From assembly GCA_902806355.1 (NCBI GenBank), contig CADCWI010000090.1:3638-67637 (forward strand): a DNA stretch of 64,000 bases. The letters are read 5' to 3'. The notes under the pieces are model-generated. The model searched no databases. It saw only the letters and a program-made list of their open reading frames with translations, and was not told where the DNA came from. Source of the stretch: an uncultured Thermomicrobiales bacterium (lineage in GTDB: Bacteria; Chloroflexota; Chloroflexia; Thermomicrobiales; UBA6265). Below are positions 42,731-51,334 of this stretch, piece by piece; the first letter of the stretch is position 1, and every line of letters begins with the position of its first letter. The position numbers and the translations under genes were made by a program.

Positions 42731-44314
42731 CTATGGCGTCGCGTCATCCCCGGGCGGTTCCATCCAGACCCCCCGGAAGCCGCGAGCGGACACCGGCGGA
42801 AACACTGTGTAGTTCCGGAGCGATCGCGACAGCGCATCGTAGTAATTGGGAATGAACAACGGGATGATGGGAACTTCAGCGTACGCGATGTCCTGCGCCA
42901 GACGATAGTACTCACCGCGCTGTGCTTCGACATCCAGCCGGGTGGCCCCGTCGATCAGGAAGTCCATTCGCGCACTGGCGTATCCCCCGCGGTTCAGGTC
43001 ACCATCGGAATGGAGTAGCGGCCGCAGCAGTTCGTGTGGATCGCGCCAGGCAGACGAATACATCGCGAACAGATCCCAGTCGCCCATCTCGAAGGTTCGC
43101 GCAAGCTCCCCGTGATCGAGCAGGTCGAGTGTCACCGCGATCCCCGCGTAGGCGAGCTGGTCCTGGAGCAGGACACAGGCATTGGCGAGAGTGGCGTCGG
43201 ATGCTGTCGTAATCATCCGCAACGGCAAGCCTCCGAAGAACCCGCGCTCGGTAAGGACCGCCCGGACCTCGTCCGGCGACAAACGCTCCGGTTGGATCTC
43301 GCTCGCGGCCCAGTGGTCCTCGGGAAAGAGCAGGCTGGTCGGTGTCGCCTCGGACGCTGTTGCTGCCTCGGCGAGTGCCGGCCGGTCGATCGCGCTGGCG
43401 ATCAGCCGCCGGATCTCCGGTGCCCGCGGATTCGGACGCGCCGCGTTCACCGAAAGCAGGCACAACCGGTTGCCGTTGCCGCCTTCGAGCGTCACCCGGG
43501 GATCAACCCGGAGCAACGGCACATCCAGCAGGGGAGCATCGATCAGGACGTCGACATCGGAGGTCACGAATTCTGTCGCCCGTAACGCGGTATCGGCCGT
43601 TCCCCGTATCGTCAGGCCCTGGAGTCTCGGCCGTCCAACCTGGTAGAACCCCGGATGCCTGACGAGCGTCAATTCATCCTCGGTCACTCCCGAGAGCTGG
43701 AACGGACCCGACCCGGGAGGGATCAGCCCGAGCGCCGTGTCCCATCCGCGCTCGATCCATGTCGTCGGCACGACCGGCATCCGACCCGAGGCCAGGGACC
43801 AGGGAATCGAGACATCCGGCTCCCGGAGATACATCCGAACGTGCTGCCCGTCCACCACCTCAACTCGCTCGATGCGCTCCCAACGCCACGACTCGACCGC
43901 CCCGGCTTGCCCGCTCCACACCCGTTCGAGGCTTGCGGCGACATCCGTGGCCGTAACCGGCACCCCATCGGCGAACAGGGCATCTCGCCGGACCGTGAGG
44001 TCGATCAGCCGGCCATCGGCCGAGATGGACCAGTCAATGACCAATCCGATCGCAAGTTGCCCACCGGCACCGACCGTGAGTGGGCTGTCGTACATCAGGG
44101 TACTCAGCCACATCGTCTCGGCGCCCGCATCGGTGACGGCATTGAGACCGGGCAGGCGTGCCAGGGAGACCGTCGGATGGCCGAAGGGGAGCCGCGGGTC
44201 CGGCTGGGACTGGACCGCTTCGCTCTGGTTCCACCCAGCCAACGTTGCAGCGCCTGTCAGACCGAGCGCACTTCCCACCAACGCCCTCCGTGTCGTCCGC
44301 CTGGAGGTCATCAC
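42731..44314 (-). CDS. ABC transporter substrate-binding protein, SBP_bac_5 family
   Basis: A 527-residue extracytoplasmic binding protein. SRRTTRRALVGSALGLTGAATLAG at the N-terminus looks like a Tat-type signal. The mature part has the family pattern: TVRRDALFADGVPVTATDVAASLERV, IPPGSGPFQL, EIRRLIASAIDRPALAEA, and FEMGDWDLFAMYSSAWRDPHELLRPLLHSDG. It would bind a peptide or similar solute. Its start overlaps the stop of lysJ as ATGA (44311-44314), so it is translated with the amino acid cluster, yet no permease or ATPase is next to it. The DppB/DppC pair at 9774-11884 is a possible partner. Confidence 0.87.
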   Translation of the reverse strand: MMTSRRTTRRALVGSALGLTGAATLAGWNQSEAVQSQPDPRLPFGHPTVSLARLPGLNAVTDAGAETMWLSTLMYDSPLTVGAGGQLAIGLVIDWSISADGRLIDLTVRRDALFADGVPVTATDVAASLERVWSGQAGAVESWRWERIERVEVVDGQHVRMYLREPDVSIPWSLASGRMPVVPTTWIERGWDTALGLIPPGSGPFQLSGVTEDELTLVRHPGFYQVGRPRLQGLTIRGTADTALRATEFVTSDVDVLIDAPLLDVPLLRVDPRVTLEGGNGNRLCLLSVNAARPNPRAPEIRRLIASAIDRPALAEAATASEATPTSLLFPEDHWAASEIQPERLSPDEVRAVLTERGFFGGLPLRMITTASDATLANACVLLQDQLAYAGIAVTLDLLDHGELARTFEMGDWDLFAMYSSAWRDPHELLRPLLHSDGDLNRGGYASARMDFLIDGATRLDVEAQRGEYYRLAQDIAYAEVPIIPLFIPNYYDALSRSLRNYTVFPPVSARGFRGVWMEPPGDDATP

Positions 44315-45528
44315 TGATCGACCGCGAACACACCTTCGAGCGCAAGCATCAGCTCATCGACCTGGGCCTGCTCCCAAATCATCGGCGGCAAGAGGCGGAC
44401 GACGAGATTCCCGGCCGGAAGCGCGAGCACCCCCCGTTCCTGCAGCCCGCGCAGCACCGGGGTCGCCTTCTGCTTGAGCTCGATCCCGATCATCAGTCCC
44501 TTGCCGCGAACGGCGCGGACCCGCGGGCTCCCGAGATCGGTGATGCGCTCCATGACCTGCGATCCGAGCGTTCCCGCCCGCGTGTAGAGATCATCGTCGC
44601 GGAAGATGCGCAGTGTCTCGACCGCCGCCCGTGCGGCAAGCGGATTTCCACCGAAAGTCGAGCCATGCGCCCCACCAGGAAGTGCGGCGCTGATCTCCTC
44701 CGTGACGAGCGTGAGCCCGATCGGGAACCCGTTGGCGAGGGCCTTGGCAGTAACGATGATGTCCGGCGTTACTCCAGCGGCAACGGTCACGAACGGCGCC
44801 CCGGTTCGGAATCCGGATTGAATCTCGTCCGCGATTAGGAGGATGCCCCGCTCCCGCGTCAACTGGCGCACCCTTGCCAGGTACTCCGCGTCTGCCGGGT
44901 GGATGCCCCCCTCTCCCTGCAGCGGTTCCAGCACGACCGCCGCCGTCTCGTCGGTCAGCGCCGCGCCGAGCGCTTCGGCGTCGTTGTAACCAACATGCGT
45001 CGCCGGCAGCGGAAGCGGCTCGAAGATCTCCCGGTACTTCTTGTCGGCCGTCGCCGAGAGCGCCCCGAGCGTCCGACCGTGATACCCGCGCCGGGCAGCG
45101 ACGATGGTGTGCCGGCCGGTTTTCGCGATTGCGAACTTGAGCGCGGCCTCGACGGCCTCCGCGCCGGAATTGCTCAGGAACGACCGCGTGAGCCCATCGG
45201 GCGCGATCCGCGCGATCTCCGTCAGCAGTTCCGCACGCACATCGTTGCCAAAGCTCTGGTGCCCGGTCGTGAGCACGCCGAGCTGGTCGGTCATGGCCGC
45301 GGTGAACCGGGGATGCGCGTGCCCGAGTGCGGCGACACCATAATTGCTCATCGCATCGAGATACCGGTTCCCGGCCGCATCGAAGAGGTACGCCCCCTCC
45401 CCGCGCACGAGCGCGATGTCCCGCTTGGCGTAAAGGGGGATCTGCGCCGCGCGCTCGATCTCGAGGATCTCCTCATCAGTGCGGCTGCTGGTCCGGGTCG
45501 TGGCGGTCGAGGTGGTCGTCATGCTCAT
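44311..45528 (-). CDS. lysJ: LysW-aminoadipate/glutamate semialdehyde aminotransferase
   Basis: A 405-residue class III aminotransferase of the ArgD/LysJ family. It has RYLDAMSNYGVAALGHAHPR, SNSGAEAVEAALKFA, RGYHGRTLGALSATADKKYR, LIADEIQSGFRTG, and the PLP lysine in TAKALANGFPIG, with HGSTFGGNPLA after. It should transaminate the carrier-bound semialdehyde to the amine (LysW-lysine or LysW-ornithine). The placement after lysZ and the HAD gene in a LysW cluster favours LysJ over free ArgD. The ATG at 45528 gives a normal family N-terminus. Its stop overlaps the start of the binding-protein gene. Confidence 0.88.
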   Translation of the reverse strand: MSMTTTSTATTRTSSRTDEEILEIERAAQIPLYAKRDIALVRGEGAYLFDAAGNRYLDAMSNYGVAALGHAHPRFTAAMTDQLGVLTTGHQSFGNDVRAELLTEIARIAPDGLTRSFLSNSGAEAVEAALKFAIAKTGRHTIVAARRGYHGRTLGALSATADKKYREIFEPLPLPATHVGYNDAEALGAALTDETAAVVLEPLQGEGGIHPADAEYLARVRQLTRERGILLIADEIQSGFRTGAPFVTVAAGVTPDIIVTAKALANGFPIGLTLVTEEISAALPGGAHGSTFGGNPLAARAAVETLRIFRDDDLYTRAGTLGSQVMERITDLGSPRVRAVRGKGLMIGIELKQKATPVLRGLQERGVLALPAGNLVVRLLPPMIWEQAQVDELMLALEGVFAVDQ

Positions 45529-45597
45529 CGGTAGCCGTGCTTTCTGCTGATCGGACGGATGTTGACCAAAAAGGGGGATGACAGGGCGCAACCGCAC

Positions 45598-46236
45598 TCA
45601 CGATTGCGCGTCGATACGCTCGATGACCTCCCGCAGCCCGGTCAGGCCATCGATGGCGTGCGGGACATCAGCCATCTCCGGCCAGGTGGCGTGCAGGTAT
45701 CCCCACGGACCACGCCGCAGCAACACCGCGTGCATCCCGATCGCCTGGGCAGGCAGGACGTCATTGTCGAGACGGTCTCCAACGTGGACCATGCGGTCCG
45801 GTGTGAGGTCCATCTCCTGGGCGATGCGCTCGAAAAAGCCCGGGTCCGGTTTGGACACCCCCCAAACTGCCGACGACGCGACCAGGTCGAGCGGCAGTCC
45901 GAGCGCTTCCATCTGCTCGGCCGCACCCTCCGGTTGGTTTCCGGTCACCCCGAGCAGGTATCCGGCGGCCTTGAGCTGTTGCAGCACCGGCACGACATCC
46001 GGGTAGAGATCGCTCGCCTCGATGCTGTACCCCACGATGTTGGGATCGACCGATTCGATCTGCATGAAACCGAAGATGCTGCGGTGATGCTCCCGGCGTT
46101 CGATCAGCCCGCCAAGCACACCGGCCAACGTAAACTCCGGCACCCCAGCGTACCGTGCCACCATCGCCCAGTGGCGCGTCTCATCGACGAGCGTCTCGCC
46201 AACATCGAACACGACCGCCTTCACGGTTCCAGTCAT
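45598..46236 (-). CDS. HAD-family hydrolase within the LysW cluster
   Basis: A 212-residue haloacid dehalogenase-fold phosphatase. Motif I is VVFDVGETLVDE near residue 8; the usual second Asp of DxD is replaced by Gly (DVGET), as in several HAD subfamilies. Motif II is LGVTGNQPEG, and motif IV-like MVHVGDRLDNDVLPAQAIGM is near the C-terminus. Its start overlaps lysZ as ATGA (46233-46236), so it is made with the LysW pathway enzymes. A phosphatase has no known step in that pathway, so it might remove a wrong phosphorylated product or serve another route. The function is open. Confidence 0.82.
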   Translation of the reverse strand: MTGTVKAVVFDVGETLVDETRHWAMVARYAGVPEFTLAGVLGGLIERREHHRSIFGFMQIESVDPNIVGYSIEASDLYPDVVPVLQQLKAAGYLLGVTGNQPEGAAEQMEALGLPLDLVASSAVWGVSKPDPGFFERIAQEMDLTPDRMVHVGDRLDNDVLPAQAIGMHAVLLRRGPWGYLHATWPEMADVPHAIDGLTGLREVIERIDAQS

Positions 46237-47075
46237 GCCGTCACCGGCGAGGCCGGTTCCGCGGCGTGGCTGTGGCTGACGATGGTCCCCTGGCCCTCGA
46301 GCGCTCGCGTGATCGGGCTCGCGATCCGGGCATCCGCGAAGATCACCCGCCCAACTCCACGTTCCACCGCCGCGATCGCCGATTCCACCTTGACGATCAT
46401 CCGCCCGGCGGCAGCCGAGAGAGCCGCTTCGGGATTCGCGACATCGATCTCGCGGACGAGCGACGACTCGTCAGACCGATCGGCGAGAAGCCCCGGCGTA
46501 TCCGAGAAGAAGAGCAGGCCGTCGGCACCGAGCGCTTCCGCCAGCGCGAGCGCCAGCTTGTCACCATCGACATTGATCGGGATGCCGCCGTCGGCCAGCG
46601 CGGGCGGGGTCAGCAGGGGAACGAACCCAACCGCCAGCAAGGTCGTGATCAGCGTCGTGTCGATCCTCTCGATGGTCCCGGCGTGATCGTCCCGGAAGAC
46701 GCGGGTCTTGCCGTCCTCGGTGCCACGAATCACCGGTTTCCGCCGGCCGACGGCGATCCCGCCATCGATCGCGCTCAGCCCGACGGCATTCACACCCGCA
46801 TCCCGAAACGCGGCGACGAGGCGCTTGTTGACCTTGCCGCAGTAGGCCATCAGCATCGCGTCCATCGTGTCCGCATCGACGTAGCGGGAGACCCGTCCGC
46901 TGCTGGAGGTGACCATCCGGGACGGCATCCCGAGCTGTTCCGAGAGCGCGCTGAAGGTCGCGTTGCCGCCGTGCACAATGACGAGCGGTTCGGCGAGGTT
47001 AGCGACATCCGCCGCGAAGTTCGCAAACGCGTCCTGGTCAATTGCCGCCCCGCCACCGATCTTCACTACCAGCAT
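46233..47075 (-). CDS. lysZ: LysW-aminoadipate/glutamate kinase
   Basis: A 280-residue amino acid kinase of the ArgB/LysZ type. It has VVKIGGGAAID at the start, VIVHGGNATFSALSEQLG, then the LysZ-like GRVSRYVDADTMDAMLMAYCGKVNKRLV and NVDGDKLALALAEALGADGLLFFSDTPGLL. It phosphorylates the side chain carboxylate of the aminoadipate or glutamate attached to LysW, using ATP. The loop after HGGN is typical of LysZ rather than ArgB. The ATG at 47075 has GAGG upstream. A single LysZ with both ligase types suggests it serves both pathways. Confidence 0.88.
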   Translation of the reverse strand: MLVVKIGGGAAIDQDAFANFAADVANLAEPLVIVHGGNATFSALSEQLGMPSRMVTSSSGRVSRYVDADTMDAMLMAYCGKVNKRLVAAFRDAGVNAVGLSAIDGGIAVGRRKPVIRGTEDGKTRVFRDDHAGTIERIDTTLITTLLAVGFVPLLTPPALADGGIPINVDGDKLALALAEALGADGLLFFSDTPGLLADRSDESSLVREIDVANPEAALSAAAGRMIVKVESAIAAVERGVGRVIFADARIASPITRALEGQGTIVSHSHAAEPASPVTA

Positions 47076-47194
47076 CGCTCGATCACCTCACCCCTGCCGC
47101 GTTTCCTGTACGTCATCAGACCACAACACTATTGCAGTGTGTTCTGCCAAGCCTAGCCATCCCGCCGCTTCGTGTCATCCAGAACCGATTCACA

Positions 47195-47227
47195 TGTACA
47201 GGGACGATCGAGTATCGTCCCTGTACA
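47195..47227. repeat. 14-bp hairpin between lysZ and the truncated hydrolase gene
   Basis: TGTACAGGGACGAT and ATCGTCCCTGTACA are perfect arms around CGAGT. The core GGGACGAT/ATCGTCCC is built like the GTAGGGGC hairpins. It could be a divergent member of that family. Confidence 0.55.
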
Positions 47228-47324
47228 ACGCAGTAGCACCATGAGTCCGTCATCACCGGCTCGTCCTCCTTCGTTACTCCGCGACCACAGGCGTGGTCTC
47301 CTGGCGTGGGCTGAAGCAAAACGC

Positions 47325-47702
47325 TCATTCGCGGATCCACGGGCGATCGCAAGGATCGCCCCTACGAAAATGACTCTCGTGGGGGCCGACCCGCTGGTAG
47401 TTACCCTGTGCCAGGCCAGCGTCGACCGCACTGCGGGAATCAACCGTCAGCCGTTCCAGTTGCTCGGTCTCGCTCGTCGCATGGTCCACCTGCCGGTAGT
47501 CGTACTGGACACGCAGGACATCCCAGCCTCGATCAATCAGCAGTCGCTCGGCGTAGTAGAAGGGCGGCATATCACAGGTGTACCAACGGCCGGGAAGGAG
47601 CACCGCCAGCGTCGTCGAGCCAAACTGCTGCCGAATGAGTTCATTGGGAACGGGCTCTCCACGGAAGCCTTCGACCGCCAGCGTCGAGTACGTTACGTCC
47701 AT
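47325..47702 (-). pseudogene. Alpha/beta hydrolase, truncated by an intergenic repeat
   Basis: The frame starts MDVTYSTLAVEGFRGEPVPN and has LAVLLPGRWYTCDMPPFYYAERLL and DVLRVQYDYR, the N-terminal half of an alpha/beta hydrolase. It reaches SAVDAGLAQGNYQRV, just before the expected nucleophile motif of type GxSxG, then runs into repeat copy F (47341-47365) and stops. No frame below 47325 continues the hydrolase. It is therefore a fragment whose C-terminal half, with the catalytic residues, is missing. It lies inside the amino acid cluster, between lysY and lysZ. Confidence 0.7.
47341..47365 (-). repeat. Hairpin repeat, GTAGGGGC family (copy F)
   Basis: On the minus strand GTAGGGGCGATC, a short loop, GCGATCGCCC. 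It lies at the broken 3' end of the alpha/beta hydrolase gene. Confidence 0.7.
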
Positions 47703-47816
47703 GTCAACCCTCCCGCACTGGATATCGTGTGTTCCGGGTGACCGAAGAGAGACTGGTCCCGCAGCGCCGGTCTCTCGCGAGCGGCCTAAAGGGAAGCGTT
47801 CGATCGGGAAGCCACG

Positions 47817-47840
47817 GGCGATCACGGAGGATCGCCCCTA
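47817..47840 (-). repeat. Hairpin repeat, GTAGGGGC family (copy G)
   Basis: On the minus strand AGGGGCGATC, a short loop, GTGATCGCCC, adjacent to copy H in the opposite orientation. Confidence 0.65.
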
Positions 47841-47854
47841 TTGGCAAGACTCTT

Positions 47855-47920
47855 GTAGGGGTCGACTTCATAGACGATGGCGAAGCCATCGAGCGAAAGC
47901 GGTCCAGTCGTGTCGACCCG
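47855..47920 (+). repeat. Hairpin repeat, GTAGGGGC family (copy H, long form)
   Basis: GTAGGGGTCGAC and GTGTCGACCC are the outer arms; inside are GATGGCGAAGCCATC and GCGGTCC. It shares this interior plan with copy I. Confidence 0.65.
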
Positions 47921-47945
47921 AGGCGACGATAAAAGCGTTCACCCG

Positions 47946-48992
47946 TCAGATCGGGTGGAGGCCTGGGAAGTCGATCGCGGTGGTCTCGTCGTACCCCATC
48001 CGGATGTTGAATGCCTGGACTGCCTGACCGGCCGCGCCCTTCATCAGGTTGTCCGTCGCCGCGATCACGACCACCCGGTTCGAGTGCGGATCGCGCTCGA
48101 AGCCGACATCGCCGAAATTGGTCCCGCTCAGGATCTTCGGCTCCGGATACCGGTGCACACCGGCGCTTTCCTTCACCAGTCGCATGAACGGCTCGTCCTT
48201 GTAGGCTCCCCGGAAGATCTTCCAGAGATCCTTGTCCTGCAGCGGCTCCTTCGTGAAGACGTGGCTGGTCGCGACGATCCCGCGCACGGCGTCCGTCGAG
48301 GTGGCCGAGAAGGCGATCCGGGGCACCCTGCCGTCGAAGCTCAGTTCCTGGACGATCTCCGCCGTGTGCCGGTGGCCGGTCGGCTTGAAGGAACGCACGA
48401 CCCCGGCCCGCTCCGGATGGTGGGACGCGAGCCCGGGTGACCCACCCGAGCCCGACGATCCCGTCTTCGCCTCGATCACGACCGGGATGGCGGGATCGAC
48501 GACACACGCCTGAAACAGCGGGTACAAGCCAATGATCGCGGTTGTCGACATGCAGCCGGGGCTGGCGATCCAGTCCGCCGTGCGGATCTCCTCGCGGTGC
48601 AGCTCCGGCATGCCATAGACGAACCGACCCAGTGCTTCGAGATCGTTGTGCTCGTGGCTGTACCAGACCGGGTAGTCGCCCGGATTGTTGAGCCGGAAAT
48701 CCGAGCTGAGGTCGATGATCACGGGCGCAAGATCGCGGACCTCCGGCAGCTTCTCCATTGAGACCCCGTGCGGAAGCGCGAGGAAGAGCACATCGCACGG
48801 CTCGAGTTGGCTGCTCGCGACGAACTTCATGTCCGTCACCTTGCGCAAGTTGGGATGTGTCGTCCGGATGAACTTCCCGGCGCTCCGCTCCGAGGTGACC
48901 TGCTTGATCGTGACCTCTGGGTGCCTCAGCAACAGCCGAACCAGCTCCCCGCCTGCGTATCCGGATCCTCCAACAATTGAAACGTTAACCAT
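47946..48992 (-). CDS. lysY: LysW-aminoadipyl/glutamyl phosphate reductase (LysY/ArgC)
   Basis: A 348-residue semialdehyde dehydrogenase. SIVGGSGYAGGELVRLLLRHPE is the NADPH-binding start, the catalytic cysteine is Cys147 in ASPGCMSTTAIIGLYPL, and HRHTAEIVQEL supplies the active-site His. LFLALPHGVSM is typical of ArgC/LysY. The loop GSSGSGGSPGLASHHPERAG marks the LysY branch more than free ArgC. It reduces the carrier-bound acyl phosphate to the semialdehyde. The ATG at 48992 is preceded by AAGGAA. It follows the LysX-like ligase in the cluster. Confidence 0.88.
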   Translation of the reverse strand: MVNVSIVGGSGYAGGELVRLLLRHPEVTIKQVTSERSAGKFIRTTHPNLRKVTDMKFVASSQLEPCDVLFLALPHGVSMEKLPEVRDLAPVIIDLSSDFRLNNPGDYPVWYSHEHNDLEALGRFVYGMPELHREEIRTADWIASPGCMSTTAIIGLYPLFQACVVDPAIPVVIEAKTGSSGSGGSPGLASHHPERAGVVRSFKPTGHRHTAEIVQELSFDGRVPRIAFSATSTDAVRGIVATSHVFTKEPLQDKDLWKIFRGAYKDEPFMRLVKESAGVHRYPEPKILSGTNFGDVGFERDPHSNRVVVIAATDNLMKGAAGQAVQAFNIRMGYDETTAIDFPGLHPI

Positions 48993-49144
48993 GTTCCTGT
49001 TCCTTGTTCCTGTTCTCAATCGTTTCTGCGTAGCTGACGATCTGTATCACGTCTTGGCCGGCACAATGGGTCGCATCGCACCGTGGCCGCTTGATGGCTC
49101 CGCCATCACCTCTAAGACCGGCCACTACCTCTTGCCAATCCCTG

Positions 49145-50059
49145 TTAATCCGCCGCTACCCGCTCGGCGGACGGTCGCGCCCGGTTCTCGGCGCCGACCT
49201 TGAGCACGTAGTCGATGATTCGCGCCGGGATGTCGACCCCGGTCGTGTCGATGCTGTTCCGGAACTCCATCGTGTAATTGACTTCGTTGACCTGCAACCC
49301 CGCCGCCGTCTCGAAGAGATCGACGGCGACGACGCCTCCTCCGACCGCCGCGGCGGCGGCCCGCGACATGGCGTCCAACTCCGGTGTTATGGGGCAATTG
49401 GTCGCCTTGCCGCCCCGAGCGGTGTTCGTGATCCAGTGCGGCGAATCCCGGTAGATGGCGCAGATCGTTCGGCCATCGACGACGAACGACCGGATGTCCC
49501 GCCCGTGCTTCTCAACGAACTCCTGAATGTAGAACGCACCATGATGAAAGGAGCCGAGCGTCACCTTGTGCTCCAGCAGCGCCTCCGCCGCATCGCGATC
49601 GTTGACCCGCGCCAGCAGGCGTCCCCACGACCCAACGGCTGGCTTGAGGACGACCGGATAGCCGATCTCCTCGATCGCCTGCACGGCGGATTCAGGTGTG
49701 AAGGCGATGGTGGTTCGCGGCACCGGCAGCCCTGCCCGGACGAGCGCCGTCGAGGTGAGGATTTTGTCGCCGCAGATGTTCGCGACATCGTACGTGTTGA
49801 CCGTTGGCACGCCCCAGTCGTTCAACACCCGCAGCGTGTAGAGTGCCCGGAGGTGGTTGATGCATCGCTCCAGGATGACGTCGCACTCGGTCATCGCCGG
49901 GGACAGGAGGTCGAGCGCGAACTCCCGGTCGTCGAATCGCCGGACCTCGACGTCCCGGCGCTCCATCTCGGCCAGGAGCAGCTTCTCCTCGACCCGCACG
50001 CGAGACATCAGGATGCCGACGGTCAATGGCGGTCCGTCCATCGGACGATAGTCGATCAC
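49145..50059 (-). CDS. lysX: LysX: alpha-aminoadipate-LysW ligase (ATP-grasp)
   Basis: A 304-residue RimK-type ATP-grasp ligase. It has [22 protein letters not shown] site residues in [17 protein letters not shown] (Lys), [21 protein letters not shown], and metal ligands in [22 protein letters not shown]. The EVN-x-TMEF-(R/K)N signature is that of LysX, which joins aminoadipate to the C-terminal Glu of LysW. The GTG at 50059 has AAGGA seven bases upstream. It lies directly after the ArgX-like paralogue, so both ligases are made together. Substrate preference is inferred from the signature. Confidence 0.87.
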   Translation of the reverse strand: MIDYRPMDGPPLTVGILMSRVRVEEKLLLAEMERRDVEVRRFDDREFALDLLSPAMTECDVILERCINHLRALYTLRVLNDWGVPTVNTYDVANICGDKILTSTALVRAGLPVPRTTIAFTPESAVQAIEEIGYPVVLKPAVGSWGRLLARVNDRDAAEALLEHKVTLGSFHHGAFYIQEFVEKHGRDIRSFVVDGRTICAIYRDSPHWITNTARGGKATNCPITPELDAMSRAAAAAVGGGVVAVDLFETAAGLQVNEVNYTMEFRNSIDTTGVDIPARIIDYVLKVGAENRARPSAERVAAD

Positions 50060-50102
50060 GAGATGGTCCTTCCGGATAGGTGTGGGAATCGCTGGATCAT
50101 CA

Positions 50103-51026
50103 TCAAGCTCCAACAAGAGAACTGGACGATGACCGGGCCGTGATCCCCTCGCGGGCGATCCGCGCCGCCTCCTCCACGATCTCGCCCGCGATGTCGCGGC
50201 TGGTTGTGGTCATCAGTCCCTTGAACTCGCCGCCGGTGTTGATCTCGATCACCTTCAGCCCCTGGTCGGTCTCGATCAGGTCAACCCCGGCGAGCCGGGC
50301 GCCAACACATTCGCAGGCGCGAATCGCAAGGTCTTCGATCTCGGGCGTGACTGGACAGGGAACGGACACCGCGCCGCGCGCGGCATTGGTGATCCAGTGC
50401 TCGGATGTCCGGTACGAGGCGGCGATGATTTTCCCGCCGATGACGTAGGCCCGGATGTCACGTCCCGGCTTCTCGATGAACTCCTGCATGTAGTAGATCT
50501 CGTGGTGGAAGGAACCATGTTCCGATTTCTGGGCGATGATGGACCGCGCCTGGTCCGGCCCGTTCACCTTGGCGATCAATCGCCCCCAGGACCCGGTGAC
50601 CGGTTTCAGCACCGCCGGATATCCAAGGGTCTCACAGGCGCGGAGCGCGGCTTCCTCCGAATAGGCGACGAACGTCCGCGGCGATGGGATCCCGGCCGCT
50701 TCGAGGACCATGCTGGCCCGCGCCTTGTCATCGCAGACGGAGACGGCCGACGCCGAGTTGAGGGTCGGTATGCCCCACCGCTCCATCGCGAACAGGGTAT
50801 ACCCCGCGCGCGAGTGGACGACGCTCCGATCGAGCAGCACATCGATGTAGACGCCGCTCTCCGCCGCCGTTGGCGCCGAGAGATCGAGCGTGAGGTCACG
50901 ATCGAAGATGGGGGTGACTTCCATTCCACGCGCGCGGGCGGCGGCAAGTATCAGTTTTTCCTCCTGCCGGAGAAAGGAGACGAGCACCCCGAGCCGGAGC
51001 CCCGTATTGTCGTGCGATGTCGTCAT
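50103..51026 (-). CDS. argX: ArgX-like glutamate-LysW ligase (ATP-grasp paralogue)
   Basis: A 307-residue paralogue of LysX. It shares [39 protein letters not shown] (ATP-binding Lys), [21 protein letters not shown] and the metal ligand stretch [23 protein letters not shown]. At the position where LysX has TMEF-(R/K)N this protein has GGEFKGL, like the archaeal glutamate-specific ArgX. It would attach glutamate to LysW and so start ornithine synthesis. The ATG at 51026 is chosen; upstream sequence holds a hairpin repeat. It overlaps no gene but sits 43 bases before lysX. Specificity is inferred. Confidence 0.83.
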   Translation of the reverse strand: MTTSHDNTGLRLGVLVSFLRQEEKLILAAARARGMEVTPIFDRDLTLDLSAPTAAESGVYIDVLLDRSVVHSRAGYTLFAMERWGIPTLNSASAVSVCDDKARASMVLEAAGIPSPRTFVAYSEEAALRACETLGYPAVLKPVTGSWGRLIAKVNGPDQARSIIAQKSEHGSFHHEIYYMQEFIEKPGRDIRAYVIGGKIIAASYRTSEHWITNAARGAVSVPCPVTPEIEDLAIRACECVGARLAGVDLIETDQGLKVIEINTGGEFKGLMTTTSRDIAGEIVEEAARIAREGITARSSSSSLVGA

Positions 51027-51099
51027 GCCGAAGAGTTTCCCGTCTGCTCGAGCGAAGCGACCCAATCATGCCGCGTGTGTCGCCGTTACCTATGATCTC

Positions 51100-51165
51100 G
51101 TAGGGGTAGACCCAACAGACGGTTGCAAAGCAATCGAGCGGATGCGGTCCTTTCGTGTCTGCCCT
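51100..51165 (+). repeat. Hairpin repeat, GTAGGGGC family (copy I, long form)
   Basis: GTAGGGGTAGAC and GTGTCTGCCC form the outer arms; GGTTGCAAAGCAATCGAGCG and GCGGTCC lie inside, parallel to copy H. Confidence 0.65.
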
Positions 51166-51263
51166 GGGTTGTCAACCAGCCGGTTCCCGCTCAGGCCGAC
51201 TCGTTTGGTTCGGCATCTGGCTGGCATAAAACCAGCCACTACGTGATGCCTACCCTCCCTTTC

Positions 51264-51288
51264 GTAGAGGCGGCCCATGTGGCCGCCC
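51264..51288 (+). repeat. Hairpin repeat, GTAGGGGC family (copy J)
   Basis: GTAGAGGCGGCC, a short loop, then GTGGCCGCCC. With copy I it fills the 300-base gap between lysK and argX. Confidence 0.6.
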
Positions 51289-51334
51289 GGTGTCGCCCCC
51301 CACCGGTTCCCTGTTTGGAGGCTCGTTCGCCGCC

